From contig NZ_QDFY01000024.1 of the NCBI RefSeq assembly GCF_003347635.1, positions 1 to 37,060 on the forward strand: 37,060 nt of DNA. Direction: 5' to 3'. The position numbers and the translations under genes were made by a program. Positions 14,942 through 25,083 of the stretch are shown here, piece after piece; the stretch's first letter is position 1, and each line of letters begins with the position of its first letter. The stretch comes from Sphingosinicella terrae (GTDB lineage: Bacteria; Pseudomonadota; Alphaproteobacteria; Sphingomonadales; Sphingomonadaceae). The notes under the pieces were generated by a model. It did no database searches, was not told where the DNA came from, and was given only the letters and a program-made list of their open reading frames with translations.

Positions 14942-16255
14942 TCAGGCTGATTGGGTTCTTACGGGCGCCGCTCGGCGCCCGTCTGCTTCGGGCTGGATCC
15001 CGAACCGCTCGTAATAGAATTGGAATCGCTCTCGCAGAGCGGCGGAATCGACCCCGAAATCGCCCTCCAGGTCGTAGACGATGCGCCCATGCCTTCCGCG
15101 TCGATTGGCGGCCAGATAGTCGCCGAGCCGGCGCTCGATCGCGGCGGTGACGGGGAGGCCGGCCAGCTCGTTGACGCTCCGCAGCGTCCCCGGCTCGTCG
15201 ACCATGAAGGCCTCGAAGGAAATGTCGAGGGAGCGGTCGCGAGGGAGCAGTTCGCGGTCGCGCACGCAGGCGCGCAGCAGGCGCTCGATTCGGTCGATCC
15301 AGAAGCCGGCCAGCGCCGGCAGGTCGACCTCGCGCCGGCGAAGCCGGTCGGTATAGGCCGCCATCGTCGTTGCCGAGCGGAGGACCGCCACCGGGTCGCG
15401 ATGGGTAACGAGGAAGGTCCCGTCCGGAAAGGCGCGCAGGAGCGGTCCGAACTGCTCCATATGCTGCGGGCATTTGAGCACCCAGCGTTGAGGACCGCGC
15501 AGCCAGGTCAGCACCTGAAGCACCTTGCGCAGGTAATAGTAATGGGGCGTCTGGTCCTGCTCCAGATAGAAGTCCCGCCAAGCCGGTGCGCGGAGGCGCC
15601 AGTCGAGCGAATAGCTGGAGAAATCGAGCTGCTGCAGCTCGATCTCCTCGGTGACGTGGTCCGGCTCCATCTCGTGCATGAGGGGCATGAGCGGGCACAT
15701 CTCGACGAATTGGTCCCAGCCGGCCCGGGCGCGCGCCTGCCGCCCGTCCTCGCTTTCTCCAGCCTCACTGAACACGCCGTCCGGGACCGGCTCGAGCGCC
15801 TCCCAATGGGGCAGCGAGCGCAGCCGGGGATCGCTGGCGATGAAATTGTGGAGATGGGTGGTGCCCGATCGCGGCAGGCCGGCGATGATGATCGGGGCGG
15901 GCAGCTGCACTTCGAGGATCTCGGGATGGCGGCGCAGCAAGGCTTCCACCCGCAGCCGATTGGCGGCCAGCTGGACGAAATGGCCGAACAGGCCGGCCCG
16001 TCCGAAGGCGGTCAGCCCGGCATCCTGATCGACGCAGGCGATCCACAATCGCAGCCGTCCGCGGAAATCGTCCGACCCGAAATCGGAAAGGCCGGTGCGT
16101 TCGCAGGCGGCGCGGAGCACGCCCTCCTCGCTGAGGACGGGCGGAGCCGCGGCGTCCGCTTCCGCTATCCGCGCGGCCAGCGTCGGCGTCGGAATCGGCC
16201 GCGCCAGATCGGCGATGCGGATCGCCTGCGCGTCGGTCGAGGGATTGGCCGCCAT
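14942..16255 (-). CDS. PAPS-dependent sulfotransferase family protein (Sulfotransferase_3 type)
   Basis: 437 residues if ATG 16255 is used; in-frame alternatives are ATG 16282 and GTG 16312, none with a convincing ribosome site. The 5'-phosphosulfate loop GLPRSGTTHLHN lies at about 126-137 and the 3'-phosphate region VTHRDPVAVLRSATTM follows later, both diagnostic of sulfotransferases. The central part (HEMEPDHVTEEIELQQLDFSS; HYYYLRKVLQVL) is typical of the large bacterial family often seen beside lipid and polycyclic catabolism genes in sphingomonads and mycobacteria. It might sulfonate a hydroxyl as protection or to create a leaving group, or act on a lipid. It is the first gene of the P450 operon and diverges from the flavin reductase. 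Confidence 0.82.
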   Translation of the reverse strand: MAANPSTDAQAIRIADLARPIPTPTLAARIAEADAAAPPVLSEEGVLRAACERTGLSDFGSDDFRGRLRLWIACVDQDAGLTAFGRAGLFGHFVQLAANRLRVEALLRRHPEILEVQLPAPIIIAGLPRSGTTHLHNFIASDPRLRSLPHWEALEPVPDGVFSEAGESEDGRQARARAGWDQFVEMCPLMPLMHEMEPDHVTEEIELQQLDFSSYSLDWRLRAPAWRDFYLEQDQTPHYYYLRKVLQVLTWLRGPQRWVLKCPQHMEQFGPLLRAFPDGTFLVTHRDPVAVLRSATTMAAYTDRLRRREVDLPALAGFWIDRIERLLRACVRDRELLPRDRSLDISFEAFMVDEPGTLRSVNELAGLPVTAAIERRLGDYLAANRRGRHGRIVYDLEGDFGVDSAALRERFQFYYERFGIQPEADGRRAAPVRTQSA

Positions 16256-16324
16256 GAAGACAGTCAATCCCGCGGCACGCATCGCTGGAACCGCGATGAG
16301 GTTGCTGTGCACCCGAGCTTTTGT

Positions 16325-16352
16325 GGGAGGACAGGGTATGGCCAGCGCCTAG
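16325..16352 (+). other. Strong ribosome site followed by a four-codon mini-ORF upstream of the flavin reductase
   Basis: GGGAGG (16325-16330), seven spacer bases, then ATG GCC AGC GCC TAG (16338-16352). The next ATG, 11 bases later (16364), starts the 654-residue reductase, which has only a poor ribosome site of its own. This may be a leader for re-initiation. It is out of frame with the reductase, so it is not an N-terminal extension. Confidence 0.35.
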
Positions 16353-16363
16353 GCTGGCAAGCG

Positions 16364-18328
16364 ATGCGTCAGATGATCTTCGAACCGATGAAAGTCGGCC
16401 CGGTGACCCTTCCGAACCGGATCGTCCGGACGGCTCACGGGACGCATCTCGGCACCGATACGATCAGCGACGATCTGATCGCTTATCACGAAGCACGGGC
16501 GCGGGGCGGCTGCGGCCTCTCGATCCTCGAGGCCACAAGCGTCCATCCATCGAGCAGCATCACGCTCTACAATGTCGACGACGGCGTCGTGCCCGGCCTT
16601 CGTCGGCTCATGGACAAGGTGCGCCCGCATGGCATGCGGGTCTTCCAGCAGCTCTATCATGGCGGCCACCATTATGCCGCCCGTGACGGTGGCCCGCCCT
16701 GGGGTGCCTCGGCGGTGCCGAGCCCGGTCACCGGGCTGATGCCGATCCCCATGGATGCGTCGCAGATAGACGAGATCGTCGCGGCGTTCGCGGCGGCGGC
16801 CGCAAGATGCCAGGCCGGGGGCCTCGACGGTGTCGAGATACATGGCGGGCATGGCTATCTCATCCACCAATTCCTCTCCCCGGCGACGAACCGACGGTAC
16901 GACGGCTATGGCGGAAGCCTCGAAGGGCGGATGCGGCTGCTGCGCGAGGTGCTGGAGGCGGTGCGCGCGGCTGTTGGCGGGGAACTCGCCATCGGCGTCA
17001 GGCTGAGCGCGAGCGAACAGCCTGGCGGGATCGGCGAAGCGGAGCTGGTCGAGGTGATCCGGACCCTCGAGAGCGACGGCCTGATCGACTATCTGAACGC
17101 GTCCTGGGGCGACTATTTCCTGATGGCGACGATGGTCGGACCGATGCACCTGCCGTCGGGCTACGAGCTACCCTCCAGCGGCCAGCTTACCGCCGCCTCG
17201 CGCGAGCCGCGGATCGTCAGCGGGCGCTTCCGCACGCTGGAGGAGGCCGAGCAGGTCCTGCGTTCCGGAGTGGCCGACCTGGTTTCGCTGGTGCGGGCCC
17301 AGATCGCCGACCCGGATCTGGTCGCGAAGACCCGGGCCGGACGTGTCGACGAGATCCGCCCTTGCATCGCCTGCAACCAGGGCTGCGTTGGAGGCCTGGT
17401 CCGCGAGCATCGCATCGGCTGCCTGGTCAACCCCGCTGCGGGGCGCGAGGCGACGATCATGGACAGTCGTGCCGCGGCGCCCGCGCCGGCGAGGAGGGTG
17501 CTGGTCGTCGGCGGCGGACCGGGTGGCCTGGAGGCGGCGCGTACGGCCGCGCAGGCCGGCCACTCGGTCATCCTCGCCGAGGCGCAGAGCGATCTGGGGG
17601 GCGCTTTCGACGTCGCCCGGCGCGCGCCGCACATGCACATCCTGGCCGACCTGGTCGGCTGGTACCAGCGCGAGATCTACCGCCTCGGCGTCGACGTTCG
17701 CCTGTCGAGCTTCGTCACGGCAGCAGACGTTCGCGACATCGCACCCGATCTGACGATCGTCGCCACCGGCGCCGAACCACGCGTCGACGGGATGCAGCAT
17801 GCCGATCCCGCCTTTGCCGTGCGAGGGCTCGGCAAGGCTCATATTCTCTCGCCGACCGAGCTCCTCACCGGGCCGCGACCATCGGGACGGCACGCGCTGG
17901 TGCTCGACGAGAACGGTCAGTTCGAGGCGCTCGCCTGCGCCGAGCATCTGGTCAGGCATGGCTTCGAGACTTGCTATGTCACCGGCTGGGGCGCCGTCGC
18001 TCCCTTCGCCGAGCCGACCATGCGGGTGGAGCCGGCGTTGCGGCGGCTCCATGCCGGCGCCTTCCATTTCCTGGTCCGGCACAGGCTGGAGGCGATCGGC
18101 GCCCGATCCTGCCAGGTGCGGCCGCTCGCCGGCGGTCCGCCGCAGACCATCGATGCCGACCTCGTCGTGCTTGCCGGGTTGTACGCGCCGCGGCGCGAGC
18201 TTCACGATGAATTGAAGGGGGAGGGCGTTCGCGCTGTACTGATCGGCGACGCCCTCGCCCCGCGCGACGCCCTCTTCGCCATCCGGGAAGGACGGCGCGC
18301 GGGATCGGCCGTTGCGGTCCAAAGCTGA
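16364..18328 (+). CDS. Old-yellow-enzyme/2,4-dienoyl-CoA-reductase-type flavoprotein (FMN, 4Fe-4S, FAD)
   Basis: 654 residues from ATG 16364 (ATG 16373 possible); the frame is open far upstream only as antisense to the sulfotransferase. Residues 1-330 form an FMN TIM barrel (FEPMKVGPVTLPNRIVRTAH at the start; GVEIHGGHGYLIHQFLSP and NRRYDGYGGSLEGR at about 157-189). A [4Fe-4S] site follows with Cys334, Cys337, Cys341 and Cys353. The C-terminal part has an FAD-binding VLVVGGGPGG at 379-388 and a linked NAD(P)-like domain. This three-cofactor layout is that of FadH, trimethylamine dehydrogenase and the bile-acid-inducible BaiCD/BaiH reductases. It probably reduces (or by reversal forms) a conjugated C=C of an enone or dienoyl-CoA. 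Monocistronic between two convergent or divergent operons. Confidence 0.9.
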   Translation: MRQMIFEPMKVGPVTLPNRIVRTAHGTHLGTDTISDDLIAYHEARARGGCGLSILEATSVHPSSSITLYNVDDGVVPGLRRLMDKVRPHGMRVFQQLYHGGHHYAARDGGPPWGASAVPSPVTGLMPIPMDASQIDEIVAAFAAAAARCQAGGLDGVEIHGGHGYLIHQFLSPATNRRYDGYGGSLEGRMRLLREVLEAVRAAVGGELAIGVRLSASEQPGGIGEAELVEVIRTLESDGLIDYLNASWGDYFLMATMVGPMHLPSGYELPSSGQLTAASREPRIVSGRFRTLEEAEQVLRSGVADLVSLVRAQIADPDLVAKTRAGRVDEIRPCIACNQGCVGGLVREHRIGCLVNPAAGREATIMDSRAAAPAPARRVLVVGGGPGGLEAARTAAQAGHSVILAEAQSDLGGAFDVARRAPHMHILADLVGWYQREIYRLGVDVRLSSFVTAADVRDIAPDLTIVATGAEPRVDGMQHADPAFAVRGLGKAHILSPTELLTGPRPSGRHALVLDENGQFEALACAEHLVRHGFETCYVTGWGAVAPFAEPTMRVEPALRRLHAGAFHFLVRHRLEAIGARSCQVRPLAGGPPQTIDADLVVLAGLYAPRRELHDELKGEGVRAVLIGDALAPRDALFAIREGRRAGSAVAVQS

Positions 18329-18364
18329 GCCGCGCTCGAGCGGACGGACGCCGGGCCCGCGTAG

Positions 18365-20499
<2,135 letters not shown>

Positions 20500-20502
20500 T
20501 TT

Positions 20503-21708
20503 TCAGGCCCCTTCGAGGCCGACGATCGCGACCGCCGCCACATTCTGGTTCGGCATTCCGCCGAGATTATGGGAAAGCCCGAAGACTGGGCCGTCCTGGC
20601 GCTGCCGCTCGCCGGCGCGCCCGAGCAGCTGGAGATAGTTCTCGTAGATCATGCGCAGCCCGGAGGCGCCGATCGGATGGCCGAAGCATTTGAGGCCGCC
20701 GTCGATCTGGCAGGGATTGGCTCCGTTCGCATCGAAGCGGCCGTCGAGCACCTCGCGCCAGCCGCGGCCTTCCGGCGAGATGTGGAGGTCCTCCATCGTC
20801 ACCAGCTCGGTGATGGAGAAGCAGTCATGAACCTCCATCAGGCTCACTTGGCCGGCGGGATCGCTGATGCCCGCCTCCTGATAGGCGCGGCTCGCGGCGA
20901 TCCGGGTGGTCGGGAAATAGCTGCCGTCCCAGCCGGAACCCTGCAGCTCCCAGCCGTTGGAGACCGCCAGCTGCAAGGCCTTGACCGTGACCAGATCGGT
21001 CTTGCCCAGGCTGCGCGCCAGTTCGGGCGTACACACGATGGCCACCGCGGCTCCGTCCGAAACGCCGCAGCAATCGTAGAGGCCGAGCGGATCGGCGATG
21101 ATCGGCGCGTTCAGCACCGTCTCCATCGTCACCGGCTTGCGCAGATGGGCCTTGGGGTTCCTCGCGCCGTTGGCGTGGCTCTTCACGGAGACGTGGGCCA
21201 TGGCCCGCTTGAGGTCTTCCCGAGCGACGCCGTGCTTCGCCTGATAGGCGGAGGCGAGTTGGGCGAAATTGCCGGGCGCCGAGCCGACGACGCCGATCAT
21301 GTCGAAGGTGGTGCCCCGCGTCCGCACCGGAAGGCCGCCATAGCCGGTATCCTTGAGCTTTTCGACGCCGACGGCGAGGGCGATGTCCGCCGCGCCCGAG
21401 GCGACGGCGTATACCGCGCCGCGAAACGCCTCGGATCCGCTGGCGCAATAATTCTCGACCTTCGTCACGGCGATGTTGGGCAGGCGCAGGGCCATGGCGG
21501 CGGGAATGCCGGACGGGCCTACGTTCATCGCGTCGAAGCCGACGGCGAGCCAGGCGGCGTCGATCTGCGCCGTTTCGATCCCGGCATCGGCGAGCGCCTC
21601 TCCATAGGCTTCGACCATCAGCTGCTCGGCATCGTCGCCGAAGCGCTCGCCGAACCTCGCGCAGCCCATGCCGAGGATCGCCACCTTGTCCTTGATGCCA
21701 CTCGGCAC
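20503..21708 (-). CDS. Thiolase of the SCP-x / lipid-transfer type, active-site Cys present
   Basis: 401 residues, ATG 21708, two bases after the stop of the HMGCS-like gene. Nucleophile Cys88 in VENYCASGSEA is intact; downstream are EVHDCFSITE and the GGLKCFGHPIGASGLR motif carrying the general-base His and Gly-rich loop. The non-decarboxylating SCP-x group cleaves branched or bulky 3-ketoacyl-CoAs, as in peroxisomal SCPx and steroid side-chain thiolases. No sterol-carrier domain is fused at the C-terminus. Adjacent to a protein carrying an OB-fold (DUF35) domain, which in archaeal thiolase-HMGCS-DUF35 complexes and in Ltp2-ChsH2 binds the CoA arm; a stable complex is likely. It completes the beta-oxidation round with dehydrogenase, hydratase and SDR from the same operon. 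Confidence 0.9.
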   Translation of the reverse strand: MPSGIKDKVAILGMGCARFGERFGDDAEQLMVEAYGEALADAGIETAQIDAAWLAVGFDAMNVGPSGIPAAMALRLPNIAVTKVENYCASGSEAFRGAVYAVASGAADIALAVGVEKLKDTGYGGLPVRTRGTTFDMIGVVGSAPGNFAQLASAYQAKHGVAREDLKRAMAHVSVKSHANGARNPKAHLRKPVTMETVLNAPIIADPLGLYDCCGVSDGAAVAIVCTPELARSLGKTDLVTVKALQLAVSNGWELQGSGWDGSYFPTTRIAASRAYQEAGISDPAGQVSLMEVHDCFSITELVTMEDLHISPEGRGWREVLDGRFDANGANPCQIDGGLKCFGHPIGASGLRMIYENYLQLLGRAGERQRQDGPVFGLSHNLGGMPNQNVAAVAIVGLEGA

Positions 21709-21710
21709 GA

Positions 21711-23195
21711 TCAGGCCTCCCCGGCCGCCGGCGCGGCCTTCCAGAAATAGCGGATGAAGTCGCGGCGCTCGTCCACCGCCTTGATGCGGAAGACCATGCG
21801 CATGGGCATGCCGACTTCGAGCGCCTCAGGCTCGACGTCGGTGAATTCGCAGACCATCCGGCCGCCGCCGTCGAACTCGACCATGCCGTAGCAGCCCGGC
21901 GGGTCCGGCGAATAGCCGAGGCGGTCCGCCGTGAAGGTCAGGATTCGGGCAGGCCGATCGGCAAGCGGATAATCTTCATGCGGGGTGGTGGCGACGCCGT
22001 CCACCGGCACCCCGATCTCCGATTTCGGGAATTGAATGGCTCCGGTCCGGGGGCAGCGCCCGCCGACCAGGGCCAGGACCGTCTTGCGATTGCGGTAGAG
22101 GGCCGTCAGCGGCTGCTTCTGGTCGAACTCGGCCCGCATTCCGACATCCAGCTTCAGATGGCCGGCAAAGGCGAGGTAGCGCATGTAATTGTCTTCGGAT
22201 CGTCCCCGCGCCAGCCAGCCGGAGACGCCGAGCGGCCGCCGCAGCCGCTCGATCTCCGCCGTCGCCTCGAACAGCAATATGTCTGCGCCCTGCCCGAAGC
22301 CGAGCAGGAGGATCTTCTCCCCCGGACGAGCGGTCTCCAGGACGTGCGCCAGCATCACCAGCGGGTGCGCGGTGCCGCAATCCCCGAGCCTCGCCGATAG
22401 CCCGTCGGCGACGGTGCCGGCGGCGATGCCGGTCGCCTTGGCTAGGGCCTCGGGCACGCCGCGCGCCGCGATGGGGGCGACGAGATGATCGACGTCGCTG
22501 CCGGCCAGCCCGAAGGCGGCGAGGGCCGCCGCGATCGCCTTGCCGGCAAGGGCGAGATAGCCCTCGTCGCGCACCCAGCGCGCCTCCCAGACATAATCGA
22601 ACTCCGCCCCGGCGGCGCGGAAATGGTCGACGAAGTCGATCGAGACCGAATGGGCGCCGAGGAAGCGAGCGATTACCCGGTCGCTCCCGAGCAGGAGCGC
22701 CGCGGCACCGTCGCCGTCGAGCAGCTCGGCTTCCGATGCGGGCCGCGAGCGATGGCGCTCGGCGGCGATGCAGAGCGTCTCGCCGGCACCGCCCTCGACC
22801 GCGCGCAGGGCCTGGATGAGGGCGCTCGTCCCCGCCTTGCGGCTGCCGCCGGCGTCCAGCGTGGTGACGGCGTCGCTCAGGTTGAGCGCCTCCTTGACGA
22901 TTCCGGCATTCTGACGGTCGGCGAATGGCGCGCTCGTCGACGCCAGCAGGAGCGACGCGATCGAGCCGCGCTCCTCCCCGCCGAGGCAGTCGCGCGCCGC
23001 CTCGGTCGCCATGGTGACGACGTCCTCGTCCCAGTTCGCCATCGCTCGCTCGCCCTTGGCCAGTCCCTTGAGTCCGGGAGCGAACCAGGCATGCGCCTGA
23101 TGGACGGCGCTGCGCTGCAGTCGTCGCCGCGGCACATAGGCGCCATAAGCGGTGATGCCGACCTCTCGTCTCGATTCGTCAGGCATGTTCGGCAT
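21711..23195 (-). CDS. HMG-CoA-synthase-like protein fused to an OB-fold (DUF35), catalytic residues not conserved
   Basis: 494 residues from ATG 23195, overlapping the MaoC gene by 17 bases; ATG 23186 is an alternative start. Residues 1-340 have the thiolase fold of HMG-CoA synthase/KAS III (VGITAYGAYVPRRR; NWDEDVVTMATEAARD; GSRKAGTSALIQALRAV; ILLLGFGQGADILLFE). By eye the Glu-Cys-His triad is missing: T87 where the Glu should be, R119 where the Cys should be, and Ala in place of the His in LVAPIAARGV. The last 140 residues are a DUF35-type OB fold (CYGMVEFDGGGRMVCEF; VGMPMRMVFR) preceded by a zinc-ribbon remnant, GGRCPRTGAIQFPKS, with one cysteine of four. It probably serves as a scaffold or substrate-channelling subunit for the neighbouring thiolase; catalysis by other residues is possible. 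Confidence 0.83.
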   Translation of the reverse strand: MPNMPDESRREVGITAYGAYVPRRRLQRSAVHQAHAWFAPGLKGLAKGERAMANWDEDVVTMATEAARDCLGGEERGSIASLLLASTSAPFADRQNAGIVKEALNLSDAVTTLDAGGSRKAGTSALIQALRAVEGGAGETLCIAAERHRSRPASEAELLDGDGAAALLLGSDRVIARFLGAHSVSIDFVDHFRAAGAEFDYVWEARWVRDEGYLALAGKAIAAALAAFGLAGSDVDHLVAPIAARGVPEALAKATGIAAGTVADGLSARLGDCGTAHPLVMLAHVLETARPGEKILLLGFGQGADILLFEATAEIERLRRPLGVSGWLARGRSEDNYMRYLAFAGHLKLDVGMRAEFDQKQPLTALYRNRKTVLALVGGRCPRTGAIQFPKSEIGVPVDGVATTPHEDYPLADRPARILTFTADRLGYSPDPPGCYGMVEFDGGGRMVCEFTDVEPEALEVGMPMRMVFRIKAVDERRDFIRYFWKAAPAAGEA

Positions 23196-24045
23196 AGCCT
23201 CGGTCCAGGACGGTGATGCCGCGCTCGAGCGCGGTGGCCCGGAAAGCGGCGGTACCCGCGCCTTCTCGCCAGATCTCGGTGACGATCGTCTCGCCCGGAT
23301 AGACCGGTGCCGAAAAACGGCAGTCCATCCGCGTGAGCCGGGACGGGTCCCCGTCGCACAACCCGGTCAGCAGCGCGCGCCCGGCGACGCCGTAGGTGCA
23401 CAGTCCATGCAGGATCGGCCGCTCGAAGCCCCCCGATCGCGCTACCTCCGGATCGGCGTGCAATGGATTATAGTCGCCGGAGAGGCGGTAGATGAGCGCC
23501 TGATCCTGGCGCGTCCTGAGCGCGAGCGTCACGTCGCAGGGTCGCTCCGGAAGGCTCCGCGCCACCGGCTGGCCCTCGGTCCGGCCGCCGCGCCCGCCGT
23601 CTCCGCGGAGGAAGGTGGCGCGGCGATCGGTGGCGATATGCAGACCGCTGGTCTTGCAGTGGATCTCGCGGCGGGAATAGAGGATCGCGCCCTTGGCCGG
23701 CCCCTTGTCGAAGACCTCCTCGACGTACAGCCGGCTGATCAGCTCGCCCTCGACCGGGATCGGATTGTGCAGCCGCGTCGACTGCTCCGCATGCAGCACC
23801 CGCTGCCAGTCGATCCCATATTCCGGCTGGCGCATCCAGAATCCCGGCGATGCGAGCACGGTCGCCATCGTCGGAAGGACCTGCAGGTCCTTTTCGTAGG
23901 CGAACCTCAACACCTCCTTGGAGGTGGCGCCCTCGCGCGTGACCCCGACGCCGAGGGCGTAGAGGATCACGTCGCGAATGCCGTGTCGCGCGACCGTTTC
24001 GCGCGGCGGCAGGTCGAGCAGCGCGGTGAGGTCGGTCGCCGTCAT
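23179..24045 (-). CDS. MaoC-like double hot-dog enoyl-CoA hydratase (hydratase 2 type)
   Basis: 288 residues from ATG 24045, overlapping the SDR stop as ATGA. The N-terminal hot dog includes LHAEQSTRLHNPIPVEGEL; the C-terminal hot dog contains the hydratase-2 signature YRLSGDYNPLHADPEVA with Asp191, Asn193 and His196, followed by GFERPILHGLCTYG. This is the layout of the hydratase part of peroxisomal multifunctional enzyme 2 and of stand-alone R-specific hydratases used for bulky CoA esters (the actinobacterial steroid-pathway enzymes are of this type). It would add water to the enoyl-CoA made by the dehydrogenase of the same operon. Coupled translation with the SDR makes a split multifunctional enzyme 2. 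Confidence 0.93.
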   Translation of the reverse strand: MTATDLTALLDLPPRETVARHGIRDVILYALGVGVTREGATSKEVLRFAYEKDLQVLPTMATVLASPGFWMRQPEYGIDWQRVLHAEQSTRLHNPIPVEGELISRLYVEEVFDKGPAKGAILYSRREIHCKTSGLHIATDRRATFLRGDGGRGGRTEGQPVARSLPERPCDVTLALRTRQDQALIYRLSGDYNPLHADPEVARSGGFERPILHGLCTYGVAGRALLTGLCDGDPSRLTRMDCRFSAPVYPGETIVTEIWREGAGTAAFRATALERGITVLDRGYAEHA

Positions 24046-24950
24046 ACCGGATCCCAGGCGAAGATGTCGGCGGATCGGGTCAGCGGATGAAAGCTGGAGC
24101 GGAAGGCGGGCAGCAGTTCCGACGCGACGCTCTCCGGCGTCCACCCCTCCGAACGGTGCATCGATCGGATCGGCCGGGGCACGGAGAAGAGGAAGATCTC
24201 GTTCTTCCGCACGCAGAAGATCTGTCCGCTCACCTCTTGGGAGGCATCGGCGCAGAGGAAGACCGCAAGCGGCGCGATCTTGTCCGCCGACATGCTCTTG
24301 AACCGATCCACCCGCTGCCTCTCGGCCTCCGTCTCCGCCGGGATGGTCGCCGTCATCCGGCTCCAGGCGAACGGCGCGATGCAGTTCGAGCGCACGCCCG
24401 ATCGGGCCATGTCGAGCGCAATAGAGTTGGACAGGCCGACCACGCCCATCTTCGCGGCCGAATAATTAGCCTGGCCGAGATTGCCGATCAGGCCGGAGGT
24501 CGAGGTAAAATGGACGTAGGCGCCGGAGCCCTGCTCCCGGAAATGATTGGCCGCCGCCTTGGAGACGTAGAAATAGCCGTTCAGGTTGACGCGGATGAGC
24601 TCGTCCCAGTCGGCATGGCTCATCTTGTGGAAGATTCGGTCGCGCAGGATTCCGGCGTTGTTGACGACCGCATCTATCCTGCCGAACCGGGTCAGCGCGT
24701 CGCCGATAATCGACTCCGCCTCGCCGGGATTGGCGATGTTGGCGCGGTTGGCGACGGCGCGGCCGCCGGCCGACTCGATCTCGGCGACCACCGCGCCGGC
24801 CGGATCCTCGTCGCCGATCTCGCCGCTGGGCGAGCCGCCATAATCGTTGACCACCACGGCCGCGCCTCCGCGCGCCGCCAGCAACGCGATCTCCCTGCCG
24901 ATTCCCCGGCCTGCGCCGGTCACGGCCACGACTTTGTCGGCCAGCATCAT
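24042..24950 (-). CDS. MFE-2-type (3R)-hydroxyacyl-CoA dehydrogenase, SDR family
   Basis: 302 residues; ATG 24950 or the adjacent ATG 24947, with GGAG just upstream. VTGAGRGIG near residue 10-18; the strand beta-2 end VVVNDYGG with its acidic insert (GEIGDEDPAGAVVAEIESAGG) is diagnostic of the dehydrogenase domain of multifunctional enzyme 2. NNAG, RVNLNGYF, a Ser in HFTSTSG and the NYSAAKMG catalytic Tyr-Lys follow; the C-terminal tail carries the family-specific extension around EIFLFSVPRPIRSMHRSEGWTPE. It oxidises the 3-hydroxyacyl-CoA from the MaoC hydratase encoded next. First gene of the six-gene operon, divergent from the IclR gene over a 133-base region holding tandem operator-like repeats. 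Confidence 0.92.
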   Translation of the reverse strand: MMLADKVVAVTGAGRGIGREIALLAARGGAAVVVNDYGGSPSGEIGDEDPAGAVVAEIESAGGRAVANRANIANPGEAESIIGDALTRFGRIDAVVNNAGILRDRIFHKMSHADWDELIRVNLNGYFYVSKAAANHFREQGSGAYVHFTSTSGLIGNLGQANYSAAKMGVVGLSNSIALDMARSGVRSNCIAPFAWSRMTATIPAETEAERQRVDRFKSMSADKIAPLAVFLCADASQEVSGQIFCVRKNEIFLFSVPRPIRSMHRSEGWTPESVASELLPAFRSSFHPLTRSADIFAWDPV

Positions 24951-25002
24951 CCGCTCCGCTTCCCCTTCGGTTCTTGCGGGGGAAGACTTACCGGGATGCC
25001 GA

Positions 25003-25046
25003 TTGCCATTCCATATCGTGAATGTTGCTATTCGACGTAGAGAATG
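25003..25046. promoter_or_regulatory. Two tandem 22-bp operator-like repeats in the divergent iclR / beta-oxidation promoter
   Basis: Two consecutive 22-base units (25003-25024 and 25025-25046) share the form TTGC-Y-ATTC-N8-GAATG, and each contains an inverted repeat YATTC-N8-GAATG. The centres are 22 bp apart, two helical turns, so two dimers could bind on one face of the DNA. A -35-like TTGCCA (25003-25008) and a weak -10 TGCTAT (25026-25031) with a 17-bp gap overlap the units and would serve the IclR gene. I found no further copy elsewhere in the intergenic DNA of the window. The neighbouring IclR protein is the obvious ligand (inference). Confidence 0.62.
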
Positions 25047-25083
25047 TTAGCCTCCTTACGAAGGGGAGGAGATCGCGAGGGCA

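Noticed and set aside
14951-16363. 471-codon extension upstream of the flavin reductase
   Set aside because: Antisense to the sulfotransferase; no domain; the reductase family starts at MRQMIFEPMKVG.
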